49,335 bases of DNA from Myxococcales bacterium (GCA_020846875.1 JADLDB010000118.1:1-49335); one strand, 5' to 3'. Positions 16,221-26,757 are shown, counted from the first letter of the stretch. The notes: generated by a model not told the origin, from the letters alone. Numbers and translations: made by a program.

Positions 16221-17498
16221 ATGAGCCCCCTGCCTCCCGCCTCAGGAAAGCGCGTCATCGTCGATCTCCAGGAGCTGCGCCGCCTCACCTCCGACGAGCA
16301 CGGCGGCGCCCAGCGCGTCGCCTGGGGCCCCACCTGGCGCAAGGCGCGCGAGTGGTTCCAGGGGAAGCTGAAGGACGAGCTCAACCTGTCCACCTCGCGC
16401 GACGGCGCGGGCAACCTGTGGGCCACGCTGCCGGGCAGGTCGAAGAAGAGCCTCGTCATCGGCAGCCACCTCGACTCGGTGCCCTCGGGCGGCTGGCTGG
16501 ACGGCGCGCTGGGAGTGGTGGCGGGCCTCGAGGTGCTGCGGCGCCACCAGGCGGGTGGCCAGCCGCCGGTGACGCTGCACCTGGTGGACTGGGCCGACGA
16601 GGAAGGCGCGCGCTTCGGCCGCAGCCTCGCTGGCTCCGCCGCCTCCGCGGGCGCGCTCGACCCCGACAAGGAGCTCGCCCACCTCGTCGACCGCAACGGC
16701 GTGAAGCTGCCCGACGCGCTCAAAGAGAACGGCGTCACCCTCGCCGGGATGAAGACGGCGAAGGCCACCTTCGACGCGCTCTCCTGCCAGGGCTACCTCG
16801 AGCTGCACATCGAGCAGGGCCCGGTGCTGGAGTCCTTGAAGAAGCCCACCGGCGTGGTGCTGGGCACCATGGGCGTCGAGCGCCACCAGCTCCGCTTCCA
16901 GGGCCAGGCCGCGCACTCCGGCGCCGCGCCGCTTCACCTGCGCAAGGACGCCTTCCTCGCCGCCGCGCAGTTCGCGCTGGCCTGCCGCGACATCGCGCAG
17001 AAGCACTCCGGTAGGACGCCGCGCTCCCGGGTGGTGGCCACCTGCGGCGTGGTGAAGGTGGAGCCCAACTTCGTCACCGCGGTGCCGGGCTCGGCCGAGA
17101 TCTCCATCGACCTGCGCGCGCTCGACGGGAAGGTGCTGAAGCGCATGCTGGCCGAGGCCCAAGCGGCGTCGAAGAGAGCGGCGAAGGAGCACCAGGTGAC
17201 GGTGGCGTGGAGCCCGCTGCTCCACATCACGCCGCGGCCCTTCGACGAGACGTTGATGGGCTTCGCGCGGGAAGCGGTGAAGGCCGCCACGGGCACGGCG
17301 CCGGAGCTGCCGTCCGGGCCCTTGCACGACGCGTCGGAGATGGCGGGCGTGGTGCCCACCGCGATGATCTTCGCGCAGTCCTCGCCGGGCATCTCGCACA
17401 CCCGCATCGAGGACACGCCGCTGCCGGCGTTGGACAAGTCCATCCGCGCCTTCCTCTTCCTGGCGGAGAAGACGGTGGCGCACCTCGCGAAGGCGTGA
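16221..17498 (+). CDS. M20-family hydantoinase/carbamoylase-type amidohydrolase
   Basis: 425 residues from the ATG at 16221; 13 upstream in-frame residues are Arg-rich and not protein-like. Dinuclear-zinc ligands of the family are visible: H83 in GSHLDSV, D94 in GGWLDGALG, E127/E128 in DEEGARF, the HIEQGPVLE block, and a C-terminal His in LHDASEMAG. A dimerisation 'lid' lies between (about 215-330). The closest described groups are N-carbamoyl-L-amino-acid hydrolases, allantoate amidohydrolases and beta-ureidopropionases, which release ammonia and CO2 from carbamoyl compounds. The neighbours include no hydantoinase or purine-catabolic gene, so the substrate cannot be chosen. Confidence 0.88.
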   Translation: MSPLPPASGKRVIVDLQELRRLTSDEHGGAQRVAWGPTWRKAREWFQGKLKDELNLSTSRDGAGNLWATLPGRSKKSLVIGSHLDSVPSGGWLDGALGVVAGLEVLRRHQAGGQPPVTLHLVDWADEEGARFGRSLAGSAASAGALDPDKELAHLVDRNGVKLPDALKENGVTLAGMKTAKATFDALSCQGYLELHIEQGPVLESLKKPTGVVLGTMGVERHQLRFQGQAAHSGAAPLHLRKDAFLAAAQFALACRDIAQKHSGRTPRSRVVATCGVVKVEPNFVTAVPGSAEISIDLRALDGKVLKRMLAEAQAASKRAAKEHQVTVAWSPLLHITPRPFDETLMGFAREAVKAATGTAPELPSGPLHDASEMAGVVPTAMIFAQSSPGISHTRIEDTPLPALDKSIRAFLFLAEKTVAHLAKA

Positions 17499-17502
17499 GG
17501 CG

Positions 17503-17888
17503 TCAACGCTTCCGGGCGAAGGCGGCGCGCAGGTCGTCGAGCAACTGGGCCTCCATCACGCTTCGGAGCTGCGGCGCGGTGGCCGGGGTGCGCCAGTGGA
17601 CCGCGCGGGCGAAGACGGCCTCCACCTCTTCCCGCAGCCTGTCCGCCCAGGTGGGCACCGCCGTCAACAGGTCCACGTGCACCGAGTCCTCCAGCGTCTG
17701 GGTGGCGTGCCACCAGCCGCGCGGGAGGAAGAGCACGCTGCCCGGCTCCAGCACGACTCGCCGGCTCTTCTTCGGCGCCTTCATCGGGCGCTTCGCCCGC
17801 GCACCAGGAAGGGCTCGTCGGGCCAGGCCTCCTCGAAGAAGCGCCAGACGGACTCGGGGGCGAGCAGCGCCTCGAGGCCCGGCTTCAC
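17503..17888 (-). pseudogene. Cupin (JmjC-like) gene with internal deletion
   Basis: Two pieces of one protein lie end to end. The first, from a GTG at 17888, reads PGLEALLAPESVWRFFEEAW then PDEPFLVRG, a typical N-terminus of cupin-4/JmjC-like hydroxylases, and stops after about 35 residues. The second starts at an ATG overlapping that stop in another frame (to 17503) and reads LEPGSVLFLPRGWWHATQT, the C-terminal end of the same fold. The whole central part, including the Fe-binding HxD and most of the double-stranded beta helix, is missing. The start overlaps the stop of the aldo/keto reductase gene (GTGA), so it was once the second gene of that operon. A hydroxylase function is no longer possible; the C-terminal 93 residues may still be translated. 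Confidence 0.7.
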
Positions 17889-18718
17889 GCGGCCTCTCCC
17901 TGGTCCGCGTGCGAGAGGGTGACCAGGTAGCTCTGCGCGGACTCGTCCAGGGGCCCTTCGGACAGGGCGTCGGAGAGCGCTCGCACCTCCCTCGGGTGGG
18001 TGAAGGACACCAGCACGCCGTCCAGCCTCGCCTGGGAGAGCGCGAAGCGGTAGTGGTCCACCGGCCTGGGCCGCCAGCTCTGGGGATCCAGGCCCAGCGC
18101 GTCGAGGCGCCGTGGGTCGACGTACCCGTCCATCGACTTGAAGCCGAACAGCCGGGCGCTGCGCCTGGGCGGGAGGAAGGGGAACAAGTCCCTCGCCGCC
18201 CCCGGGTGCGAGGCGTTGAAGCGGATGAAGGCGAGGTCCACCAGGGCGTGCTCCAGCGCGAGGCGCGCGGTGGGGCGATCGTGAAAGGAAGCGCCGACGG
18301 CCGCGCTCCCGAGAAAGCGCGTCTGCCTGTGCCGGCGGTACACCGGCAGGCGCCCGGAGAAGTCGGCGGGGTACACCCCGCCCATCGACAGCACGTCGAG
18401 GCGGCGCAGCTCCGGCAGGGCCTCCAGCGCCTCCTCGAAGGGCATCTCGCAGAAGTCCGGCTGCGTGACGTAGGCGGTGGCGCACACCACCAGGCGATCG
18501 CGCACGCCCTTCTTCTTCAGCAGCGCGCGCAGGCCCTTCCGCAAGGGCTCGTACCTCGGCCAGTGCATGTCGGCGGTGAGGAAGAAGAAGTTGATGCCCG
18601 CCTCGTACGCGGCGCTCACCACGTCCGGGTCCATCACCTGGCCCAGGCACACCGGGCTCACCTCGAGGCCGTCCCCGAGGTGCAGGCGGTCCGTCAACCG
18701 CGGCAGCTTCTCGCGCAT
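17885..18718 (-). CDS. Aldo/keto reductase-like protein
   Basis: 277 residues from the ATG at 18718; upstream in-frame sequence is low complexity and overlaps atpA. The TIM-barrel pattern of the superfamily is seen in SPVCLGQVMDP, AYEAGINFFFLTAD, the SMGGV region at the strand 4-5 position, and 'FLGSAAVGASFHDRPTA' followed by IRFNASHPGA. A Tyr/His catalytic pair of classical members is not evident by eye, so NADPH-dependent activity is only likely. It overlaps the remnant cupin gene by four bases (GTGA), suggesting the two once worked together on one substrate. Confidence 0.7.
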   Translation of the reverse strand: MREKLPRLTDRLHLGDGLEVSPVCLGQVMDPDVVSAAYEAGINFFFLTADMHWPRYEPLRKGLRALLKKKGVRDRLVVCATAYVTQPDFCEMPFEEALEALPELRRLDVLSMGGVYPADFSGRLPVYRRHRQTRFLGSAAVGASFHDRPTARLALEHALVDLAFIRFNASHPGAARDLFPFLPPRRSARLFGFKSMDGYVDPRRLDALGLDPQSWRPRPVDHYRFALSQARLDGVLVSFTHPREVRALSDALSEGPLDESAQSYLVTLSHADQGEAA

Positions 18719-18750
18719 GGGCCCAAGGTGAGCCCGCGCACGCGTCCGGG

Positions 18751-20343
<1,593 letters not shown>

Positions 20344-20403
20344 CTAGCAGCGTTTCCCCGGGAAGGGTAAGGCCAAAGTGCTTCGCCCCCGCGCTCGGCT
20401 AAT

Positions 20404-20922
20404 TCAATCGAACATCGCCACCAGCGCGAAGGCGAGCTGCGGCCAGGGCGGGTTCTCGGCGGCGGCCTCCCCGTAGAGCTGCAGGCTCTTCATCGGGCCG
20501 TAGGCGACGCCGTTGTCGATGGGCCAGCGGGTCTGGAAGTCCAGGCTCTGCACCGGCGCGCGGATGCGGGCGATGTTCTCCTCGAACTCGAAGCGGTAGA
20601 TCTTCCCCTTGAACTGTCCGGTGATGATCAGCTTGCCAGGCGCGGACTCCTCGCGGGTCAGCACGAAGTTGACGCCGCGCACCGTCTTGTCGGTGACGGT
20701 CACGTCCACCGGCTCGCGCACCAGCACGCCCCCCCAGCTCCCGTCGGTGCGCTTGGAGAGGTTGGCGTAGGGGCTGCGCACCCGCACCGCGTCGAAGGTG
20801 GCGCCGCGGTCGTACATCCGCACCTCGCCGGTGGGCTTGTACTCGTCGGACAGGGCCTCGGGGACCACCTGCGGGAAGGTGCACCCGCTCGCCCACAGCG
20901 CCAACCAGAGCAGCTTCTTCAT
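20404..20922 (-). CDS. Lipoprotein, unknown function
   Basis: 172 residues with a strong ribosome site (AGGGAGGAGG) upstream. The signal peptide MKKLLWLALWASGC has a clear lipobox (ASGC) with the lipidated Cys at 14. The mature part is mostly beta strands (VRMYDRGATFDAVRV, KLIITGQFKGKIYRFEF). It lies 18 bases downstream of the zinc-ribbon protein gene on the same strand, and probably shares its transcript. No known domain is recognised. Confidence 0.8.
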   Translation of the reverse strand: MKKLLWLALWASGCTFPQVVPEALSDEYKPTGEVRMYDRGATFDAVRVRSPYANLSKRTDGSWGGVLVREPVDVTVTDKTVRGVNFVLTREESAPGKLIITGQFKGKIYRFEFEENIARIRAPVQSLDFQTRWPIDNGVAYGPMKSLQLYGEAAAENPPWPQLAFALVAMFD

Positions 20923-20940
20923 GACCGTCCTCCTCCCTGC

Positions 20941-22311
20941 CTACAGCGTGTCGCACTCCGCGAGGCCGGTGAGGACCCCCACCTTGATGGGCTTCGCGGT
21001 GCCATCGGGGACGTTCTGCCACTTCTGGAAGGGCACGGTGCAGGAATAGCTCTTTCCGTCGCCGCCCTTGAGCGCCAGGGTGTAGGTCTCGCGCCGCGGT
21101 CCTTCGCGCTCGCAGCCCAGGCTGCTGCCGGTGCGGGCCAGGCGCACGGGCGGCCACCCGGGCGGGGGCGAAGTGCCCTGCCCCTTCGCCACCTCGGTGC
21201 GCTGCTTCTTCCAGCGGTCCACGGTGAAGTAGCAGCGGTTGTCGTAGATGGGCTCCTCCCGGTACTTCGTCTTGCACTCCTCGCGGCGCTCGAAGGTGCC
21301 GTCGCCGCGGTCCACGTCGCGGGTGTGACACTCCTGCCCGTCGGGGATCTTCCGGGTGCTGCGCTGCTCGCGGCGGCTGGTGACGTTGTACGCGTCGCCC
21401 GGCTTGGAGTCGCACCACGCGTCGTCCTGCACCGCCTGCATCAGCTCGACGTCGACTTCCCGCTGCCAGGAGTGGCCGGCCACGGTGATGTCGACGTCCT
21501 TGGTCCAGAAGACGGCGATCGCGGAGAAGACGCAGCACAGCGCCGCCACCCCACCCAGGGCGTACAGCCACCACCGCCGCTTCTTCCCCCCGGCCCCGGG
21601 CTTCTGCGGGGTGCCGGCCTTCGGCGCGGCCGAGCTGCGATCGGCCACCCGCCCCACCTCCTGGGCGCCGTCCAGCGGGCTGCCGCAGTGCCGGCAGTTG
21701 TGGCTCTTCGCGCCGTTGGGCGTCTGGCAGGCGGGGCAGGACTTGTCGGCGCCGTCGTACTGGGCGCTGGCGGCGGTCTCCTTGCCGGCAGGAGGGAAGT
21801 AGCGCTTCGAGGGATCCTGCGGCCCTCCGCAGTTGGGGCAGTAGCGGTGCGTCTTGCCCAGCAGCTCCTTCGCGTCGCAGTGCGGACAGTCCCACAGCAT
21901 CTCGTAGATGCCGACGACCTTCCCCGTCTCGCCGGCGACGCCGGTGGCCTTCACGTCAGCGCCGAGTCTTCCGCCGGTGATGCGCGAGAGCTCTCCGCGG
22001 TCGACCCACGAAGTGCCGCAGGCCTCGCAGAGGTCGAGCTCCACGCCCTTGAAGGTGAAGGGGCGCATCGCTCCCTTGCCGCACGAGGTGCACGCGGGCG
22101 GCGCGGCCTTCTGCGGCCGGCCCATCGACTGGCGGACCAGCGACTGAAGATCGGCCACGGTGAGGCCGAGGCCCTGAAAGAAGGCCTGGCCCTGCTTCCA
22201 GTCGACCATCAAGCCCGCGCACTTGGGGCAGGTGTGGACCTGGGTGTCGGGGCCGAGCACCCCGGCCTGGGGGTTGAGCGCAGCGCCGTCACGGGGACAG
22301 AGGAGTGCCAT
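20941..22311 (-). CDS. Multi zinc-ribbon membrane protein
   Basis: 456 residues. It carries at least four CxxC-type zinc ribbons: C5 with C28xxC31, C74xxC77 with C95xxC98 (a zf-TFIIB-like pair, with LDLCEACGTSWVDRGEL), C142xxC145 with C158xxC161, and C192xxC195 with C206xxC209. A single transmembrane helix lies at about 247-269. The C-terminal 185 residues, presumably outside the membrane, contain several Cys (QECHTRD, REECKTK, YDNRCYF). The layout suggests a cytoplasmic zinc-rich head and an extracytoplasmic beta domain. It is the first gene of a pair with the downstream lipoprotein, both likely envelope-related. Function unknown. Confidence 0.8.
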   Translation of the reverse strand: MALLCPRDGAALNPQAGVLGPDTQVHTCPKCAGLMVDWKQGQAFFQGLGLTVADLQSLVRQSMGRPQKAAPPACTSCGKGAMRPFTFKGVELDLCEACGTSWVDRGELSRITGGRLGADVKATGVAGETGKVVGIYEMLWDCPHCDAKELLGKTHRYCPNCGGPQDPSKRYFPPAGKETAASAQYDGADKSCPACQTPNGAKSHNCRHCGSPLDGAQEVGRVADRSSAAPKAGTPQKPGAGGKKRRWWLYALGGVAALCCVFSAIAVFWTKDVDITVAGHSWQREVDVELMQAVQDDAWCDSKPGDAYNVTSRREQRSTRKIPDGQECHTRDVDRGDGTFERREECKTKYREEPIYDNRCYFTVDRWKKQRTEVAKGQGTSPPPGWPPVRLARTGSSLGCEREGPRRETYTLALKGGDGKSYSCTVPFQKWQNVPDGTAKPIKVGVLTGLAECDTL

Positions 22312-22361
22312 GGACGGGGGAGCCTACTCGCCCCGCGGCGGGCGTCAGCCCTCTCCGCGTC

Positions 22362-23270
22362 CTACTTCACCAGCGCCGCCACCAACTGCCGGAACCAGGC
22401 GTGCGCCGCGTCGTGCCGGAAGCGCTCGTGCCACGCCTGTGAGAGGTCGAAGGTGCGCATGTCGAAGGGCAGCTCGAGCACGGTGAGGCCCCACGGCCTG
22501 GCCACCAGGTCCACCACGCGCCTCGGCAGCGTCGCGCCGAGGTCCGACGAGGCCACCAACGGCGCCACCACCAGGAAGCTGGGTACCTTCGCCACCACGC
22601 TCCGCTTCGAGCCCAGCGCCGCCAGCCGCTCGTCGAGCGGATTCGCCCCCGGCCGGCCCTCGGGAGAGATGGAGAGCTGCGGGAGCTCCGAGAAGCGCGC
22701 CAGCGTGAGCGGACGCCGCGACGCCGCATGCCCTTTGCGCACCACGAAGGCAAAGTCGTCGCGGAAGAGCTGCGTCCACACCACGCCCGCGCCCGACTTC
22801 CTCCGCGGCGCCCAGAGGAGATCCCACGTCCCCTCGGTGAGCGCGGCCTCCCAGGGCTGGCTGATGGAGGTGACGTGCACCGTCACCCCCGGCGCCTGCC
22901 GCGCCAGCTCCGGCAGGAGCCTCGGCAGCAGCACCGCCTCGCCGTAGTCGCTCGTCGCTACCGTGAAGGTGCGCGTCGACACCCCCGGGTTGAACGGCGC
23001 TGGGCCCGTGACGAGGCCTTCGATGCGCGCCATCACCTCCGCCAGCTCGCCGCGAAGCTCCTCGGCCCGCGGCGTCGACTTGAGGCCGGCGCGCGTCCGC
23101 ACGAACAGCGCATCGCGGAACGTGTCGCGCAGCCGCCCCAGGGCCCGGCTCACCGCCGGCTGGGAGAGGCCCAGCCGCTCCGCGGCGCCCGTGACGCTGC
23201 CCGTCTCGAAGAGCCGCTGCAGCACCACCAACAGGTTCAGGTCCACCGCGCTGAGATGCGCTGGTTGCAT
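22362..23270 (-). CDS. LysR-family transcriptional regulator
   Basis: 302 residues, typical length. The N-terminal winged helix-turn-helix reads 'LLVVLQRLFETGSVTGAAERL' and 'GLSQPAVSRALGRLRDTF', followed by a co-inducer-binding domain (about 90-300). It is divergent from an NAD(P)-binding protein gene, the classic LysR arrangement. A palindrome overlaps its own start codon, so it probably represses itself and controls the neighbour. The inducer is unknown. Confidence 0.93.
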   Translation of the reverse strand: MQPAHLSAVDLNLLVVLQRLFETGSVTGAAERLGLSQPAVSRALGRLRDTFRDALFVRTRAGLKSTPRAEELRGELAEVMARIEGLVTGPAPFNPGVSTRTFTVATSDYGEAVLLPRLLPELARQAPGVTVHVTSISQPWEAALTEGTWDLLWAPRRKSGAGVVWTQLFRDDFAFVVRKGHAASRRPLTLARFSELPQLSISPEGRPGANPLDERLAALGSKRSVVAKVPSFLVVAPLVASSDLGATLPRRVVDLVARPWGLTVLELPFDMRTFDLSQAWHERFRHDAAHAWFRQLVAALVK

Positions 23271-23291
23271 GTTCTCATTGTCTCACATGCA
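23266..23291. promoter_or_regulatory. Palindromic operator candidate for the LysR regulator
   Basis: The inverted repeat TGCATG (23266-23271) and CATGCA (23286-23291) is separated by 14 bases that include TTCTCATTGTCTCA, itself a T-N12-A pattern. It overlaps the LysR start codon and lies 68 bases before the start of the divergent gene. This position fits a LysR-type binding site, though the spacing is one base longer than the classical T-N11-A. Confidence 0.45.
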
Positions 23292-23358
23292 TTGGTTTCA
23301 TGTCTGGCCGTGGCGCATCGTGCGACTCGTCGTCAACCACCCTCACCAGGAGTCGAAC

Positions 23359-24216
23359 ATGTACGTCGTCGCTGGAGTCTCGGGGCACACGGGCGCCGCC
23401 ACCGCCCAGGCGCTGCTCGCTCAAGGGAAGAAGGTCCGCGTGCTGGTGCGGAGCGCCGAGAAGGGCGAGCCGTGGAGGAAGCAGGGCTGCGAGGTCGCCG
23501 TGACGGAGCTCGGCGACGCCACCGGCCTGGCGAAGGCGCTCCAGGGCGCGCAGGGCTTCTACCTGCTCTCGCCTCCCAACTTCGCCGCCACCGACTTCCT
23601 CGCCGATCGCAGCGCGCTGCTGGAGAAGGTGGTCGCCGCCGTCGAGCAGGCGAAGGTGCCCGCCGTCGTCTTCCTCTCCTCCGTCGGCGCGCAGCACCCG
23701 TCGGGCACGGGCCCCATCGTCGGCCTGCACCGGGCGGAGAAGGCGCTGGAAGGCATCGCCCCGTCCGTCACCTTCCTGCGCGCCGCGTACTTCCTGGAGA
23801 ACTGGGGCTCCGTCGTGCCGGTCGCGAAAGCCCAGGGCATCCTCCCCTTCTTCGGAGCCACGAGCGTCAAGTTCAGCCAGGTCTCCACGAAGGACATCGG
23901 CGCTGCCGCCGCGAAGGCGCTCCTCGAGCCCGCCAGCGGCACGCGCGTCATCGAGCTCACCGGGAAGGAGGACTGGTCCGCCGACGACGTGGCGCAGGCG
24001 CTGGGCGCGCTGCTGGGCAAGCCGGTGAAGGCCGTCGGTGCGCCCGTCGAGAGCGCCCGCGCGGGCCTCGAGCAGGCCGGCGTGCCTAAGGAGATGGCGC
24101 GGCTGTACGCGGAGATGTACCAGGGGATGGCCAAGGGCCTCGCCGCCTTCGAGCGGCCCAAGGCGCTCACGCGGGGGACGGCCTCGCTCGCCGAGGCGCT
24201 CAAGCCGCTGGTGTAG
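23359..24216 (+). CDS. NmrA-like NAD(P)-binding family protein
   Basis: 285 residues from the ATG at 23359 with AGGAG six bases upstream. The N-terminal dinucleotide motif is GVSGHTGAATAQALLAQG, followed by VRVLVRSAEKGEPW, typical of the NmrA/atypical short-chain dehydrogenase group. 'VVFLSSVGAQHPSGTG' follows. Members sense the NADP state or act as quinone/other reductases; the substrate here is unknown. It is divergent from, and probably regulated by, the LysR gene. Confidence 0.88.
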   Translation: MYVVAGVSGHTGAATAQALLAQGKKVRVLVRSAEKGEPWRKQGCEVAVTELGDATGLAKALQGAQGFYLLSPPNFAATDFLADRSALLEKVVAAVEQAKVPAVVFLSSVGAQHPSGTGPIVGLHRAEKALEGIAPSVTFLRAAYFLENWGSVVPVAKAQGILPFFGATSVKFSQVSTKDIGAAAAKALLEPASGTRVIELTGKEDWSADDVAQALGALLGKPVKAVGAPVESARAGLEQAGVPKEMARLYAEMYQGMAKGLAAFERPKALTRGTASLAEALKPLV

Positions 24217-24266
24217 GAGGCCTTCGCGGCGTTGCGTCGCGCCGCGACGTGGACGGTAATGCGACC

Positions 24267-25676
24267 ATGCGCCTGGGTCTCGCCGCCGTCCTCCTCCTGG
24301 CCCTGTCCGCCTGCGCATCGAAGGAGCTGCTGGACGCGGAGGCCGAGCTGGCCGCCACGAGGGCGCGCCTCGCCGCCCTGGAGAAGCGGCGGAGCGAGCT
24401 GACGGCGAAGCAGCAGGCTCGGCGCGTTTCCCGCGCGGCGCTCGCCCAGCAGGCCGACGACGCCGAGCTGGCCCGGGTGCGACTGCTGGCCGCCCTCACC
24501 GCCCTCGACGAGGGCAAGGTGCCGGACCACCTCCTCCTCGACGAGGCGATGCGCGCGAAGGACCCGACGCTGGACGCGCTGGCCGCACAGGTGGTGCAGC
24601 GGCAACTGCCGTGCGTGGACGAAGCCGGCGAGCCGCCCGCGGAGCAGACCTGGTACGGCGGCTGCGCAGCACCTCCTCCCGAGGACGCCTGCGAGGGCGT
24701 GGAGGTGCGCGTGCGGCAGCGCTTCGAGTGGGACTGCTCCGAGCTCATCGCGCGCGCCGGCTTCCCCACCGCCGCCTTCTGCACTGCCGTCGCCGAGTGG
24801 GACTCCCGCGTCGTGCCCGACCTCTCCGGCGCGAGCGACCGCATCGTAGGCCAGCTCATCCGCATCGCCTTCGAGAAGGACGGCCACCTCTTCGTGCGCG
24901 ACTGGCCGCCGCCCAGCGTCGACCTCTACGAGCCGCCCAACACGCTGGCGCTGGAGGCCTGCGCCGCCACCAACGAGGCCGAGCAGTGCACCCGCCGCTG
25001 CGACGAGTCCTTCGGGCGCGTGGGCTGCGGCCCCGACGGCGGCGAGGGCGAGTACGAGGAGAGCGACGGCGAGGAGGTGGAGAACCCCGAGCTGCCCGCT
25101 GCGCGCGAAGCCGCCGCCCGGGCCGAGGCTGAAGCCCAGCGCGCCCGCGAGGAGCTGGAGTACCAGCAGTGCCTGGACACTTGCCGCGGGGACGACGACG
25201 CAGAGCACCCACCCATGCTGGAGCTGCTCAACTTCACCTTCACCACCAGCCCCGCGCCGGGCGTCTTCGCGCTGCAGGCCAGGCACCTCCTGGCGGACAG
25301 CGAGGAGGTCCCCGACCAGCTGCGCACCCTCGTGCTCCACCACCCCGACTTCGTCACCTCCGCGCAGGGCACCCTGTCGGCTCCCGCCGAGGACACGGTG
25401 AAGGAGCTGGTCGAGCTGCTCGACGTGGTGGACCTGGAGGTGGTGCCGGAAGGGGCCTCGGTCCTGGTGGCCGGCCTCGACCGCAACCAACTGGTCGCGG
25501 TGCGCGCGTGGCTGGACGGCAAGCAGGCGCCGGCGGCCGTCGACGCCGAGGAGGCCTGCCGCCTCCTCGAGGAGCGTCCCAAGGCGAGGAAGTCCCTCGT
25601 CGAGGCGTGCCGCCGCCTTCCAGCGTCGAAGGCCGACGCGGGCACCTCCAGCGCCGCAGACGGAGGCGCGCCATGA
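24267..25676 (+). CDS. Coiled-coil lipoprotein 1
   Basis: 469 residues from the ATG at 24267; six in-frame residues upstream from an earlier start would disturb the signal peptide. The lipobox is LSAC. Residues about 25-70 form a heptad-rich coiled coil. The middle (about 100-200) has many Cys (CVDEAGE, CAAPPPEDACEG, WDCSEL). An acidic stretch follows, and another coiled coil (about 270-300). Its stop overlaps the next gene's start (ATGA), so both are made together. Unknown family. Confidence 0.75.
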   Translation: MRLGLAAVLLLALSACASKELLDAEAELAATRARLAALEKRRSELTAKQQARRVSRAALAQQADDAELARVRLLAALTALDEGKVPDHLLLDEAMRAKDPTLDALAAQVVQRQLPCVDEAGEPPAEQTWYGGCAAPPPEDACEGVEVRVRQRFEWDCSELIARAGFPTAAFCTAVAEWDSRVVPDLSGASDRIVGQLIRIAFEKDGHLFVRDWPPPSVDLYEPPNTLALEACAATNEAEQCTRRCDESFGRVGCGPDGGEGEYEESDGEEVENPELPAAREAAARAEAEAQRAREELEYQQCLDTCRGDDDAEHPPMLELLNFTFTTSPAPGVFALQARHLLADSEEVPDQLRTLVLHHPDFVTSAQGTLSAPAEDTVKELVELLDVVDLEVVPEGASVLVAGLDRNQLVAVRAWLDGKQAPAAVDAEEACRLLEERPKARKSLVEACRRLPASKADAGTSSAADGGAP

Positions 25677-26665
25677 GAGGCCTGGTGGTGGGAGGCTTCG
25701 CGCTGCTGGCCCTGGGCTGCGGGCGGCTCGAGCGCACCAAGGGCGAGCTGGCCGCCGCACACCTCGACGAGCAGCGCCTCGCCGCGCAGGTGGAGTCCCT
25801 GGAGCGCCGCACCCACGCGCTGGAGTCGTCCGTGGACGCGGAGCGCGCCCGCGCCAGCCGGGCCAACGCCGACTTGAGGGCCCAGCAGGTGACCGCGGTG
25901 GCGCGGTGGAAAGGCGAGCCGGCGAAGCTGGACGAGCTGAAGAAGCAGGCGCCGCTGCCCGCCACCCTCGGCGCCGCCCTCGACACCGCCCAGGCGATGG
26001 CCGGCTCGCAGACCGCTGAGAAGCGCTTCGTCCAGTCCGTGGCGCGCAAGGACAGCGCCGAGCTCGAGCGGGTGCTGGAGTACTGGGAAGACGGGTACCT
26101 CGCTGCCGTCCTCCCGCCGGTGGAGAAGGAGCCCGCGAAGGTTTGCCCGGTGACGCGCAGCCTCGCCTGCAAGCGCATCGACGAGGACAGCCTGTGGTGT
26201 CCGGATCCGTCCAACCACGCGGCGTGGGCGCTGCTGCTGGAGAACGGCTCGCTGGCGGTGGCGCGGCTGCCCGGAGGCGACAGGCACGCGGTGGACTCGC
26301 GCCTCGCCCCGCGGGTGTGGCTGACGAAGGCCGGCAGCGGGGAGGACGAGGTGCTGATGGCTCACGAGCTGCGCGGCACCGCCAGCCTCGAGTTCCGCAC
26401 CCAATGGCAGTCGCGCGTCTTCCTGAAGGAGGGGCGCCTGGAGAACTTGCGTGCGGACCTCGACGACGACGCCTGGACCGAGGCGCTCTTCTGGACGACG
26501 GAGGAGCTGCTGCTGCTCGATCCCACGTCCGCCTCCAACCTGCTGGTGCTGCGCGGGCTGTCGGTGTGCGACGCCCTCACCGAGTCCACCCAGCCGCCGC
26601 CCCGCCCTGTCACCGAGCTCTGCGCCCGGTGGCGTAACCCCCCGGGGGACGCGGGCGCGCCCTGA
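25673..26665 (+). CDS. Coiled-coil lipoprotein 2
   Basis: 330 residues; the ATG at 25673 overlaps the previous stop by four bases. The signal peptide MRGLVVGGFALLALGC ends in a lipobox (ALGC). A coiled coil (about 25-70) with the pattern 'ERTKGELAAAHLDEQRLAAQ' closely parallels that of the upstream protein, so the two are probably paralogues or partners in an envelope complex. The C-terminal half is globular with several Cys. Two small hairpins follow the stop codon. Confidence 0.75.
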   Translation: MRGLVVGGFALLALGCGRLERTKGELAAAHLDEQRLAAQVESLERRTHALESSVDAERARASRANADLRAQQVTAVARWKGEPAKLDELKKQAPLPATLGAALDTAQAMAGSQTAEKRFVQSVARKDSAELERVLEYWEDGYLAAVLPPVEKEPAKVCPVTRSLACKRIDEDSLWCPDPSNHAAWALLLENGSLAVARLPGGDRHAVDSRLAPRVWLTKAGSGEDEVLMAHELRGTASLEFRTQWQSRVFLKEGRLENLRADLDDDAWTEALFWTTEELLLLDPTSASNLLVLRGLSVCDALTESTQPPPRPVTELCARWRNPPGDAGAP

Positions 26666-26686
26666 CGCAGGTCTCGTCCCCCGCAG

Positions 26687-26721
26687 GAGCCGCCGTTGGC
26701 TCGCTGTCACCGCGAAGTGAC
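26687..26721 (+). terminator. Two small hairpins after the lipoprotein pair
   Basis: GAGCC (26687-26691) pairs with GGCTC (26698-26702) across a six-base loop. GTCAC (26706-26710) pairs with GTGAC (26717-26721) across CGCGAA. No U-run follows, so intrinsic termination is doubtful; they may be RNA-stability structures or chance. Confidence 0.3.
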
Positions 26722-26739
26722 GAGCCCGGTGCGCCGAAC

Positions 26740-26757
26740 ATTGATTCTGAAGTCAAT
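26740..26757. promoter_or_regulatory. Palindrome upstream of the SGNH hydrolase
   Basis: ATTGA (26740-26744) and TCAAT (26753-26757) form an inverted repeat with an 8-base spacer in an otherwise GC-rich region, 20 bases before the start codon. A regulator site is possible; no family is indicated. Confidence 0.3.

Noticed and set aside
26687..26721. Intrinsic terminator
   Set aside because: The hairpins are short and no T-run follows; listed with low confidence only.
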